Numbered from the stretch's first letter, positions 1 to 6,287 are shown. The stretch: DNA of 7,348 bases from Methanoculleus sp. UBA77 (GCA_002499455.1 DALN01000102.1:881-8228); one strand, 5' to 3'. Made by a program: numbers and translations. Notes: generated from the sequence alone by a model not told the origin.

Positions 1-641
1 TCGCACGGCCGGTCGCCGTCCTGATCACACTCCTCCCCTGGAAGATGCCGATGAACGAGAAGGCGCTCGTCTCCTGGGTGGGGCTGCGGGGCGCTGTCCC
101 GATCATTCTTGCGACCTACCCCCTTGTTGCGGGCGTACCGGGTGCGGACGCTATCTTCAACCTTGTCTTCTTCATCGTCATCGTCTCGGCGATCATCCAC
201 GGGACGTCGATCCCCTCCGTCGCCCGGTGGCTCGGCCTTGCCGCCCCGCTTGAGGAGACGCGCAAACTCTCCCGGGAGTTCGAGGTAGATCCCGACACTC
301 ATAGCGAGCTGCTCGAGATCGTAATCCCTCCCAACGCGTCGGTCGTCGGGAAGCAGGTCGTCGACCTCGGGCTGCCGAAGGGGGCTCTCATCATCCTGAT
401 GCAGAAAGGGGAAGATCGCTTTGTTCCGGGCGGCAGCACCGTCATCGAGGCCGAAGACACGCTCCTCCTCCTGACAACCGACGATCTGGCAGAGAGTGTC
501 CGCGACAGACTTCTCAACGTGGAGGAGCAGAAGGACACACCCTGTCCAGCATCCCCTCCAGAACAGAGCCTCCCGGAACCGGAACTTACGGAGCAGGATA
601 CTCCGGAGGATGCGGCCGGGAGCACTCGTTCTCCACCATAG
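1..641 (+). CDS. CPA1/NhaP-type Na+(K+)/H+ antiporter with TrkA_C domain, C-terminal part
   Basis: This is the 3' end of a gene whose start lies outside the window. The frame is open from base 3 and gives 212 residues up to TAG at 639-641. The antiporter swaps Na+ or K+ for protons across the cytoplasmic membrane. Visible parts of the fragment are the membrane signature SWVGLRGAVPIILAT around residues 24-38, typical of NhaP/NhaP2-like CPA1 proteins. A second hydrophobic helix follows at about 53-71. A cytosolic TrkA_C (RCK_C) domain covers about 102-172 (IVIPPNASVVGKQ through DTLLLLTTDDLAE) and in this family is a ligand-binding regulatory module. The last 40 residues are a Pro/Glu/Asp-rich, probably disordered tail. 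The in-frame ATG codons at 45 and 51 are internal, because conserved membrane sequence continues upstream of them. Family assignment is firm; the choice between Na+ and K+ cannot be made from this fragment. Confidence 0.9.
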   Translation, partial: ARPVAVLITLLPWKMPMNEKALVSWVGLRGAVPIILATYPLVAGVPGADAIFNLVFFIVIVSAIIHGTSIPSVARWLGLAAPLEETRKLSREFEVDPDTHSELLEIVIPPNASVVGKQVVDLGLPKGALIILMQKGEDRFVPGGSTVIEAEDTLLLLTTDDLAESVRDRLLNVEEQKDTPCPASPPEQSLPEPELTEQDTPEDAAGSTRSPP

Positions 642-650
642 TGACGCAGC

Positions 651-668
651 TGCCGGATATACCCGGCA
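651..668 (+). repeat. Inverted repeat (6-bp stem) just after the antiporter stop
   Basis: TGCCGG at 651-656 pairs perfectly with CCGGCA at 663-668 around a 6-base loop. It begins nine bases after the antiporter stop codon. In the transcript it could form a 3' hairpin that protects or ends the mRNA. There is no T-run after it, so it does not look like a classical intrinsic terminator. The stem is short and the DNA GC-rich, so chance is possible. Confidence 0.4.
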
Positions 669-691
669 CCAGAGAGAGGAACCGGCCCCGG

Positions 692-705
692 CGGGTGAAC
701 ACCCG
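692..705 (+). repeat. Inverted repeat, 5-bp stem with GAAC tetraloop
   Basis: CGGGT at 692-696 pairs with ACCCG at 701-705 across the loop GAAC; as DNA it reads as CGGGTG-AA-CACCCG. It lies about 50 bases after the antiporter stop and may be a second 3'-end hairpin. It is seen directly in the sequence, but its function is inferred. Confidence 0.35.
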
Positions 706-880
706 GGCGCCATCGGTCCTCTCAATCCGGCCCCGTTTACCAGAACGCGAACCGGGAACGCCGCTCCTCTATCTGAGATGCAGGACCCCGGGACCCCGGA
801 AAACGCGTATGGAGCCAGGCGGAACCCGGTTCGGGGAAAGGGCGCCGCTGGCGATGACGGTCGCCCGGGTCCCCTTACGT

Positions 881-921
881 CCGGGCTCCGTAACAGGAGG
901 CCTCCGCCTCCGGGAGCCGGG
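881..921. repeat. Two-part GC-rich hairpin beyond the end of the broken SnoaL-like gene
   Basis: CCGGGCTCC (881-889) pairs with GGAGCCGGG (913-921) at eight of nine positions. Inside it, GGAGG (896-900) pairs with CCTCC (907-911) around a six-base loop, CCTCCG. The structure starts 14 bases beyond the stop codon of the minus-strand broken gene, so it could have been its 3' hairpin. No T-run follows on either strand. Pairing is seen directly; the role is inference. Confidence 0.4.
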
Positions 922-934
922 CGGCAAGAGAAGG

Positions 935-1394
935 TCAACCCGGGCTCAATCCCCGCTCGCGCAGCAGTTTCTGCTCGTCCCCGGTGATATACCCAAAGAT
1001 CCGGGGCACTCCGCCGATTGTCTGCACGAAATAGATGTTGTCAAAATCGATCTGCTCTTCACCGCCGCCCTTCTTCCGGTAAACCGATACCCGGTGCACC
1101 TTTGCCATCAGGTGGCAGTCGTCGAGAGGTGTGATCTGCAAGCGACGCGATCTTCATAGCTTTTGCCCCGATATTCCTGTAGAAAGCAAAACCTTCGGGG
1201 ATCTGAGCGCGGAACTGCTCATCGTTCTTCCCGCAGGAGACGCCGTTCGGGTCCGCCGCGATGAAGCAGTCGGCAAACGCTCCCGCCGTGGCCTCGACGT
1301 CGATCTCCGGCACATCGGCAAGGGCCCTGTTGAAGCCCGCGGCATACGCGGCAAAGAAATCTTCCATCTGGTTCAAACGCGCATCAGGGTCCAT
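935..1394 (-). pseudogene. SnoaL/NTF2-like (DUF4440-type) gene broken by a frameshift
   Basis: Two minus-strand frames carry successive parts of one protein. The first runs from ATG at 1394 (MDPDARLNQMEDFFAAYAAG...) through ...NIGAKAMKIAS at 1143, 84 codons. The second resumes at 1141 (LQITPLDDCHLMAKVH...) and ends at TGA 937-935, about 68 codons. A single extra base near 1142 (or loss of two) joins them into a protein of about 152 residues, a normal size for the SnoaL/NTF2-like cone fold. Without the shift, the first frame runs into Arg/Pro-rich shadow sequence and stops at 1059. Features that fit the family are the N-terminal helix pair, FADCFIAADPNGVSCGKNDE, and the strand-rich half with IYFVQTIGGVPRIFGYITGDEQK. 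Family members are small enzymes or binding proteins of varied function, so no substrate is proposed. A good box A upstream suggests the loss is recent, or that this is a sequencing or assembly error. No slippery heptamer is visible, so programmed frameshifting is unlikely. Confidence 0.8.
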
Positions 1395-1417
1395 TGTTTT
1401 ACAGGCAGCACTCCAGG

Positions 1418-1426
1418 ATTTATATT
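1418..1426 (-). promoter_or_regulatory. Box A (TATA) of the SnoaL-like gene
   Basis: On the minus strand AATATAAAT sits at 1426-1418, preceded by GCG. Its centre is 28 bases from the ATG at 1394. Archaeal transcription usually starts about 25 bases below the TATA centre, so the mRNA would begin within a few bases of the ATG. No Shine-Dalgarno sequence is present, which agrees with a leaderless transcript. It is the best TATA match in the window. Confidence 0.6.
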
Positions 1427-1447
1427 CGCTTCCCTTCCGCCCTGCCG

Positions 1448-1473
1448 TGCCGAAACGGCAACGAACGATTCGT
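1448..1473. promoter_or_regulatory. Two abutting 13-bp inverted repeats (candidate regulator sites)
   Basis: TGCCG-AAA-CGGCA (1448-1460) is followed with no gap by ACGAA-CGA-TTCGT (1461-1473). Each has five paired bases on either side of a three-base centre. They end four bases before the T-rich box A of the plus-strand peptidase gene and lie 22 bases upstream of the minus-strand box A. Both are therefore placed where an activator or repressor could govern one or both divergent genes. The two half-sites differ in sequence, so two proteins may be involved. The repeats are seen directly; function is inferred. Confidence 0.45.
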
Positions 1474-1477
1474 CATC

Positions 1478-1486
1478 CTTTTAAAC
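1478..1486 (+). promoter_or_regulatory. Box A (TATA-like) of the C69 peptidase gene
   Basis: CTTTTAAAC at 1478-1486 is centred about 25 bases before the ATG at 1507. The intervening pyrimidine-rich sequence (CGTCTCTTTTCCTT) has no Shine-Dalgarno sequence, so a leaderless mRNA starting at or next to the ATG is likely. The match to the consensus box A is moderate. Confidence 0.5.
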
Positions 1487-1506
1487 ACATTTCGTCTCTT
1501 TTCCTT

Positions 1507-3327
1507 ATGCGAAAGCGTATCGGTATAACTGTTCTCCTGCGAAGCGGCCTGTGCCTGTTCATTGCACTCCTGCTCCTGTCGACAAATGCAGCAGCATGCA
1601 CCGTCTTTGCGATAACGCCGGGCGCATCCGAAGACGGGTCGATGTACGTCGGACATACGAACGACGGTGTCGGAGAAGACTGGAGAAACATCGACGACAT
1701 AAGCCTTCTTTACGTCCCCGCGGCCGACCATGCTCCCGGGGAGAAGAGGGCAATCGTCTTCGATCCCGACAGCGGTTCGGATGCGGCAGGAAGTATGGGC
1801 AGCGGTGATTCGAGCCTGGTCCTCGGGTACATCGACCAGGTGCCGCACACCTACGCCTATTACACCGGCTCGTACGGCATGATGAACGAACACCAGCTCC
1901 TCTCCGCCGAGTGTACCGACTACGCGAAAGTGGAACTCAACGCAGCCGAAGGAAAGCGGATCTTCTACTCCTCGGAACTCTCGAACGTGGCGATGGAGCG
2001 GTGCACGAAAGCGCGGGAGGCGGTCGAACTGGTCGGCAGCCTGATCGACACCTACGGCTATTACGGAACCGGCGAGACGCTCGTCTTCGCCGACCCACAG
2101 GAGGCGTGGGTCATCGAGATGTGCTCGAGTCTTGATCCGGAAGACGGCGGAGGCCTCTGGGTCGCGCAGAAGATCCCCGACGGGGAGGTCTTCGTCGCGG
2201 CAAACGAGTTCAGGATCCGCGAGGTCGTCCCCGGGAACCCGGACCAGATCTACTCAAAGGATCTCTTCAAGAAGCTCGAAGAGGCGGGCGTATGGTCGCC
2301 TGCAGACGGCCCCCTCGACTGGCTCGAAGCCGTCAGCTACGGCGAGTATGCGCACCCCTACTACTCGCTGATGCGGGTCTGGCGTATCCAGGACCGGCTT
2401 GCCCCGTCGATCAACCTGAGCCCGTACGTCGAGAACTCGTACACGAAGGCGTACCCGTTCACCATCACGCCCGACGAGAAGGTCAACCTCACCGGGGCGT
2501 TCTCGCTCTTCCGGGACCACTACGAGGGAACCGGGTTCGATCTATCGACCGGCGAGGCTGCGGGGCCGTTCGGGAACCCGTACCGCTACCTGGGGCCTGC
2601 CGACGCCCACACGAACTTCCAGAACGGGTCGTACATGGAGGTCCGTCCCGGGGCGAACCCGCGGCCTGTCTCGGTAATCTTCTGCAGTTACAGTTATGTC
2701 GCCCAGGCACGGTTGTCCCTCCCCGACCCGGTGGGAGGCGTGCTCTGGTTCGGTCCGGCAATCGCGTACGAGACGGTCTATGCACCGATCTACGCGGGTT
2801 CGACGAAAATATCCGCCGCGTACGCGATCGGCGACCGCTCGAAATACGACCCCGACACTGCTTACTGGACGTTCGACTTTGTGACGAACTGGGCCATGCT
2901 CCGTTACGACGCGATGATCGACGAGATCACCGCAAAGCAGAGCGAGCTCGAGGCCGGGTCAATAGCACTCGCGCAGGAGACCGACAGAGCGGCGGCCGAA
3001 CTCATCGCAACCGGCGACCATGAAGGGGCGACACGTCTCCTCACGGACTTCACGGTCAGGCGGGGCGACGAGATCATCGACGAGTGGCATGACCTCGCGG
3101 GCACGCTGATCGTGAAGTATTCAAACGGTCTCATCACCGACCCGGCAACAGGGGAGGTCGAGGAACCCGGGTACCCGGCGTGGTGGCTGAACCAGACCGG
3201 GTACCAGCACGGGCCGCGGGTCTACAACCTTGAGGAACTCCGCGCCGCCGACGGGCTGAACTACACGGGGAGCACTGTCCCGGTCCCGAAGAAGGCGACG
3301 TTTGCGGATATCCGGGAACTCATCTGA
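1507..3327 (+). CDS. Exported C69-family (PepD-like) dipeptidase
   Basis: This 606-residue protein is a peptidase of family C69, an N-terminal-nucleophile hydrolase that cleaves dipeptides. Residues 1-30 form a signal peptide (MRKR, then a hydrophobic stretch ending AAA). Next comes Cys31 in CTVFAITPGASEDGSMYVGHTNDG, which matches the N-terminal nucleophile region of PepD enzymes. Signal cleavage would itself create the active N-terminal Cys. Further family motifs are YGMMNEHQLLSAECT (about 123-137), AANEFRIREV (231-240), FGNPYRYLG (355-363), SYSYVAQARLSLP (394-406) and WFGPAIAYETVYAPIY (414-429). The C-terminal 130 residues include a charged helical stretch and have no obvious anchor. It acts outside the membrane, probably on peptides from the surroundings or the cell surface. 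The ATG at 1507 was chosen, although the frame stays open upstream to 1261, because it starts the signal peptide and follows box A at leaderless spacing. The free thiol in an AAAC context also resembles a lipobox, so lipidation cannot be fully excluded. Confidence 0.9.
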   Translation: MRKRIGITVLLRSGLCLFIALLLLSTNAAACTVFAITPGASEDGSMYVGHTNDGVGEDWRNIDDISLLYVPAADHAPGEKRAIVFDPDSGSDAAGSMGSGDSSLVLGYIDQVPHTYAYYTGSYGMMNEHQLLSAECTDYAKVELNAAEGKRIFYSSELSNVAMERCTKAREAVELVGSLIDTYGYYGTGETLVFADPQEAWVIEMCSSLDPEDGGGLWVAQKIPDGEVFVAANEFRIREVVPGNPDQIYSKDLFKKLEEAGVWSPADGPLDWLEAVSYGEYAHPYYSLMRVWRIQDRLAPSINLSPYVENSYTKAYPFTITPDEKVNLTGAFSLFRDHYEGTGFDLSTGEAAGPFGNPYRYLGPADAHTNFQNGSYMEVRPGANPRPVSVIFCSYSYVAQARLSLPDPVGGVLWFGPAIAYETVYAPIYAGSTKISAAYAIGDRSKYDPDTAYWTFDFVTNWAMLRYDAMIDEITAKQSELEAGSIALAQETDRAAAELIATGDHEGATRLLTDFTVRRGDEIIDEWHDLAGTLIVKYSNGLITDPATGEVEEPGYPAWWLNQTGYQHGPRVYNLEELRAADGLNYTGSTVPVPKKATFADIRELI

Positions 3328-3337
3328 TCTCTTTTTT
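3328..3337 (+). terminator. T-run terminator after the peptidase gene
   Basis: The stop codon at 3325-3327 is followed by TCTCTTTTTT ending at 3337. Oligo-T on the coding strand is the usual archaeal termination signal. It separates the peptidase from the next gene, which has its own box A 18 bases on. There is no clear hairpin, and archaea do not need one. Confidence 0.5.
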
Positions 3338-3354
3338 GCCGCTTGAGCGTCACC

Positions 3355-3362
3355 GTTATATG
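3355..3362 (+). promoter_or_regulatory. Box A of the dienelactone-hydrolase-like gene
   Basis: GTTATATG at 3355-3362 predicts a transcript start near 3384. That lies after the upstream GTG at 3379 and about 20 bases before the ATG at 3406, which supports the later start codon. Between them, a run of six G at 3394-3399 can serve as a weak Shine-Dalgarno element. Confidence 0.5.
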
Positions 3363-3405
3363 ACCTGAGCAGGATGGGGTGCCACCCATGGATGGGGGGA
3401 AACCT

Positions 3406-4167
3406 ATGAGGTATATGATCCTGCTTGCAGCGGCCGTATCCCTGCTCCTTCTCGTCGGCGGTGTGGGTGCCGCCGACGTCGGGACTGCCGGGATGCGGAA
3501 CGGAACGACGGTGAACATCCAGAGCGGCGGCCAGAGTTATCCGGCCTACATCACGACGCCCGAGGGCGGCGGGCCGTTCCCGGCCGTGGTGCTGATCCAC
3601 TCCTTCAACGGCCTGGAAGAGGGTTACCGGGTCATGGCCGACCGCCTGGCCACCGAGGGGTTCGTCGTCATCGCCCCCGAGTGGCAGACCTTCGAGGAGT
3701 CGCCGGCGGACAACGTGACGGAGGCGCTGATCCGCGATACGGTCGCGTATCTTGAGACCCGGCCGGAGGTCAACTCAAGCAGCATCGGCCTGACAGGGTT
3801 CTGCGCGGGAGGACGCTACACGATGCTCTTCCTGCCGCAGATCGAGGAGTTCAGTGCGGGTGTCGCCTGGTACGGCTTCCCCTACTCCGGTGGGCAGGCG
3901 AACGGGACTCCCCCGGCGGAAGTCATCGGGAACATCACTGACCCGATGCTGATCATCCACGGCACGGCCGATGAGGCGAGCCCCGTGGCCGACATCTACC
4001 GCTACGCGACCGATCTCGATGCGGCCGGGAAGTACTTCGAGCTCAAGGTCTACCAGGGCGAGCCGCACGGGTTCATGATCGGGGAGGACGGGCAGATGGC
4101 GGAGACGCCCGTCGCAGAGAGCGCGTATCAGGAGATGGTGGGGTATTTCAACCGGACGCTCGGTTGA
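3406..4167 (+). CDS. Exported dienelactone-hydrolase-family alpha/beta hydrolase
   Basis: This 253-residue alpha/beta hydrolase belongs to the dienelactone hydrolase (DLH) family, which opens lactones or cleaves small esters. A signal peptide covers about residues 1-22 (MRYMILLAAAVSLLLLVGG, ending GAA), so the enzyme works outside the membrane; cytosolic DLH proteins lack this. The catalytic triad is visible: Cys133 in the elbow GFCAGG, Asp189 in HGTADEASPV and His221 in GEPHGF. The N-terminal half has the usual strand PFPAVVLIHSFNG (about 57-69), followed by the AEGF-like strand FVVIAPEW. The start at 3406 gives a clean signal peptide and follows a G-run. The in-frame GTG at 3379 lies upstream of the predicted transcript start and would put charged and proline residues before the signal. 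It follows the peptidase but has its own promoter. It ends 17 bases from the convergent DUF169 stop. The family call is firm; the substrate is unknown. Confidence 0.88.
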   Translation: MRYMILLAAAVSLLLLVGGVGAADVGTAGMRNGTTVNIQSGGQSYPAYITTPEGGGPFPAVVLIHSFNGLEEGYRVMADRLATEGFVVIAPEWQTFEESPADNVTEALIRDTVAYLETRPEVNSSSIGLTGFCAGGRYTMLFLPQIEEFSAGVAWYGFPYSGGQANGTPPAEVIGNITDPMLIIHGTADEASPVADIYRYATDLDAAGKYFELKVYQGEPHGFMIGEDGQMAETPVAESAYQEMVGYFNRTLG

Positions 4168-4184
4168 CCCTCTTCACTCTTGTT

Positions 4185-4955
4185 TTAGGACGAATGGAGT
4201 GTGTTGCTCCGGTCAATCTTCTTCATCACCTTCTCCCAGGAGCCCGTGATGAGGAAACTCTCCTCCATGAAACCAACAACGCGGATAAACTTCTTCATGG
4301 GGAAGGCCATCGTCAGGACATCCAGCGGGACGCAGGGCCGGGCAGAGGGGTCGAACATCCCGAGCACCGCTCGTGGGTTCTCGTTCTGCTGCTCGAGCCA
4401 CGGGAAGGTGAAGACCGAACTGCACCCGGCGCCGAAGGGAGCGATGACACCGTAGGGGTCGGCCCGGTCGAAGTTTGCAAGCGTAAAGAGACCGGAGAGC
4501 ACTTCCGGGCGGGCGAAGAAGACGACGGCGTCCGGGTTGTCCGCATCCGTGAGGTGGTCCCAGCGCTTGAAGACGATGCTCCGCCCCTCCGTCGGTATCC
4601 GGGCGGTTCCACGGTCGAGTTCGTCGACGATCTCAGGCGTCTGTTTGTAGCGCTCCCCCTCCATCTCGCCGGGCTTCCCGTAAGAGAGGAAGTAGCGGAA
4701 GTCGGGGAACCGCTCGGCGTCGTAGCCGAGGTAGAACCTCCCCCCACGACACCCGATCGATTCCTCATCGAAGACAAGGCTCGTCCCTTTTCGGACCTTC
4801 GCAAGGTCGCAGACGAAGCACCTCCAGCCCTTCGGGGCGGCGGCCTTCTCCACCCCGTCGGTGGCGCCTCCGACCTCGAAGGCGATCGGGAGTTCCGTCC
4901 CGGGGAAGTACTTTTCGTGGAGCCGGATGTAGGCGTCGCGCAGTCCTGTATCCAT
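4185..4955 (-). CDS. DUF169-family protein
   Basis: This 256-residue soluble protein resembles the DUF169 family (PF02596), common in methanogens and some anaerobic bacteria and of unknown function. Typical features are the N-terminal segment LPIAFEVGG (22-30) and WRCFVCDLAKVRKG (44-57). Next come GCRGGRFYLGY (68-78) and PDAVVFFARPEVLSGLF (141-157), and then GAGCSSVFTFP (175-185) and RPCVPLDVLTMAFP (206-219). Five cysteines (46, 49, 69, 178, 208) sit in these conserved-looking blocks. CFVC gives a CxxC pair, so metal or cofactor binding is conceivable but unproven. There is no signal peptide or membrane segment. The ATG at 4955 is the first good start. An AT-rich TATA-like stretch at 4981-4990 lies about 30 bases upstream and there is no clear Shine-Dalgarno sequence. 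It is on the same strand as the reductase upstream (117-base gap) and may be partly co-transcribed with it. Family call good; function unknown. Confidence 0.8.
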   Translation of the reverse strand: MDTGLRDAYIRLHEKYFPGTELPIAFEVGGATDGVEKAAAPKGWRCFVCDLAKVRKGTSLVFDEESIGCRGGRFYLGYDAERFPDFRYFLSYGKPGEMEGERYKQTPEIVDELDRGTARIPTEGRSIVFKRWDHLTDADNPDAVVFFARPEVLSGLFTLANFDRADPYGVIAPFGAGCSSVFTFPWLEQQNENPRAVLGMFDPSARPCVPLDVLTMAFPMKKFIRVVGFMEESFLITGSWEKVMKKIDRSNTLHSS

Positions 4956-4980
4956 ATGCCCTTATTTTCAGGGCGGCAGG

Positions 4981-4990
4981 GATTAAGATT
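4981..4990 (-). promoter_or_regulatory. Weak box A candidate for the DUF169 gene
   Basis: On the minus strand AATCTTAATC spans 4990-4981, about 30 bases from the ATG at 4955. It is the only AT-rich patch at TATA distance in an otherwise very GC-rich gap. The match is poor, and the gene might instead be read from the upstream reductase operon. Confidence 0.3.
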
Positions 4991-5000
4991 CTGATCGGCT

Positions 5001-5062
5001 CCGGGTGGCCCGGACTGCCGGGTGTCTCCGGAACAGAACACCGGATGCACCCGGGACCCCGG
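5001..5062. repeat. Cluster of GC-rich inverted repeats between the reductase and DUF169 genes
   Basis: CCGGG-TGG-CCCGG (5001-5013) is a perfect 5-bp hairpin. CCGGGTGT (5018-5025) can pair, with one bulge, with ACACCGG (5039-5045). CACCCGG (5048-5054) can alternatively pair with CCGGGTG (5001-5007). The segment lies just beyond the reductase stop on the minus strand, so it may be a 3' structure of that mRNA or a processing site ahead of the DUF169 gene. The pairing is visible; function is inferred. Confidence 0.35.
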
Positions 5063-5072
5063 CCCCATCAGA

Positions 5073-6281
5073 TCAGGCTCTTCGCATCGTGTTCCACCGC
5101 ATGAGCCTGAGAGCGTATACCGTTACGCCCCCTATAATCCGGGCGCCGGGAGTCTCGTACTCCCTCGCGACCTCCTCAAGGTGCTGCGGGATAGGGAGGT
5201 GCTGGGGACAGACCTTCACGCATTTGCCGCAGTTTCTGCAGAACGATGCATACGCCGGTGTCGCCCCGTCCATCTTCCCCCCGACCCGGAGGTGATACAT
5301 AACCTTCGACTGGAGCGTTCCGCTATCGGTGTTGTAGGCCTCGAAGCATCCGGGGATGTTGACGCCCGCGGGGCAGGGCATGCAGTACCGGCACCCGGTG
5401 CAGTTCACTCTGTTCAGGCTACGGTAAGCCTCCGCCGCCCGGCCGACAATCTCGAGTTCGCTCTCTGTGAGAGAGTTCGGGTAAGCCTCCCCGGCGATCC
5501 TGATGTTCTCCTCGATATGCCGCTCGTCGTTCATCCCGGAGAGGACCACCGTGACCTCCGGGTGGTTCCATACCCAGCGGAGCGCCCATTCAGCCGGCGT
5601 CCTCTTCACGTCGCCCTCGTCCCAGACGGCCTGCACCTCTGCCGGGGGGTCTCTCGCAAGGTAGCCGCCCCGGAGAGGTTCCATGATGACGACGCCGAGC
5701 CCTTTTGAGGCAGCATACCTGAGCCCCTCGGTGCCCGCCTGGTTCATCTCATCCAAGTAGTTGTACTGGATCTGGCAGAAGTCCCAGTCATAGCCGTCGA
5801 CGATCTCCTTGAAGGCCCCGACGGGACAGTGCGATGAGAACCCAGCGTTCACGATGCGCCCGTCCGCCTTTGCCGCATCGAGGAAGCCTGCGACCCCGAG
5901 ATCGTTCATCTTCCTCCAGCCTTCGCCGCTGGTGAGGCTGTGGATCAGGTAGTAGTCGATGTGGTCGGTCCTTAAGGTCTTAAGCTGGAGATCGAGCATC
6001 TTGTCCATATCTTCGCGGGATTTAACGAGCATGTGCGGCAGTTTCGTCGCCAGTTTCACCTTCTCCCGGTAACCGTCGGCGAGCGCGCGGCCGAGCAGCT
6101 GCTCGCTCCCCGGGTACATCAGCGCGGTATCGAGGTAGTTCACCCCGTGGTCGACGGCATACCTGATCTGCCGTATTGCCCGTTCTTCATCGATGCCGAT
6201 ACCCTTCCTCGGCAGCCTCATGCACCCGAAACCCAGCACCGAGAGTTCGTCGCCGGTCTTCTCCATCTTCCGATACAGCAT
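5073..6281 (-). CDS. Aldo/keto reductase with C-terminal 2[4Fe-4S] ferredoxin domain
   Basis: This 402-residue cytosolic oxidoreductase has an aldo/keto reductase barrel (about 1-285) and a ferredoxin-like end. The catalytic tetrad is complete: Asp51 and Tyr56 (DTALMY), Lys80 (LATKLP) and His114 (YYLIHSL). Other family marks are LGFGCMRLP near the start and GVVIMEPLRGG (196-206). Cluster motif one is Cys294, 297, 300, 303 (CTGCRYCMPCP). Motif two is Cys348, 351, 354, 358 (CRNCGKCVKVCP). These support two [4Fe-4S] clusters, so electrons may come from or go to ferredoxin as well as a nicotinamide; the substrate is unknown. ATG 6281 was chosen because it is preceded by GGAGAGGAGAT at normal Shine-Dalgarno distance and starts right at the conserved YRKMEKTGDELSVLGFG. 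The earlier in-frame ATG at 6335 would overlap the TetR gene and add 18 unconserved-looking residues. The TetR gene ends 29 bases upstream on the same strand, so the two very likely form an operon. Confidence 0.92.
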   Translation of the reverse strand: MLYRKMEKTGDELSVLGFGCMRLPRKGIGIDEERAIRQIRYAVDHGVNYLDTALMYPGSEQLLGRALADGYREKVKLATKLPHMLVKSREDMDKMLDLQLKTLRTDHIDYYLIHSLTSGEGWRKMNDLGVAGFLDAAKADGRIVNAGFSSHCPVGAFKEIVDGYDWDFCQIQYNYLDEMNQAGTEGLRYAASKGLGVVIMEPLRGGYLARDPPAEVQAVWDEGDVKRTPAEWALRWVWNHPEVTVVLSGMNDERHIEENIRIAGEAYPNSLTESELEIVGRAAEAYRSLNRVNCTGCRYCMPCPAGVNIPGCFEAYNTDSGTLQSKVMYHLRVGGKMDGATPAYASFCRNCGKCVKVCPQHLPIPQHLEEVAREYETPGARIIGGVTVYALRLMRWNTMRRA

Positions 6282-6287
6282 GGTCGG

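Larger units (their letters stand above)
642..934. other. Gene-free GC-rich intergenic stretch with hairpins
   Basis: About 290 bases lie between the antiporter stop and the stop of the broken minus-strand gene. Reading frames that cross it are open only because the DNA is GC-rich. Their translations are Arg/Pro-rich with no recognisable motif, so I call no gene. The stretch holds inverted repeats: TGCCGG/CCGGCA (651-656 with 663-668), CGGGT-GAAC-ACCCG (692-705), and a larger two-part hairpin at 881-921. It also holds a CCCGGGACCCCGG string that recurs near 5050. I see no box A promoter and no long T-run in it. Confidence 0.6.

Noticed and set aside
1135..1150. Programmed frameshift in the SnoaL-like gene
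   Set aside because: No slippery heptamer, stop-codon stall or downstream structure typical of programmed sites is visible; mutation or sequencing error is simpler.
496..1159. Plus-strand open frames over the intergenic stretch and the broken gene
   Set aside because: The translations are Arg/Pro-rich with no motif, they overlap the antiporter end and the SnoaL-like gene, and no promoter or Shine-Dalgarno sequence precedes them.
1261..1506. N-terminal extension of the C69 peptidase frame up to 1261
   Set aside because: It runs antisense through the broken gene and through both promoters, and would place 82 residues before a clear signal peptide.
2292..3023. Long overlapping frame (243 codons) inside the C69 gene
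   Set aside because: Arg-rich shadow of a GC-rich gene with no recognisable domain; the peptidase frame explains the DNA.
4164..4994. Plus-strand frame of 276 codons opposite DUF169
   Set aside because: It is the antisense of a recognised family protein, rich in V/E/R/P, and lacks motifs and a promoter.
5970..5986. CTTAAG-GT-CTTAAG double palindrome
   Set aside because: It lies inside the aldo/keto reductase and encodes ordinary residues (LKTLRTD); most likely coincidence of codons.
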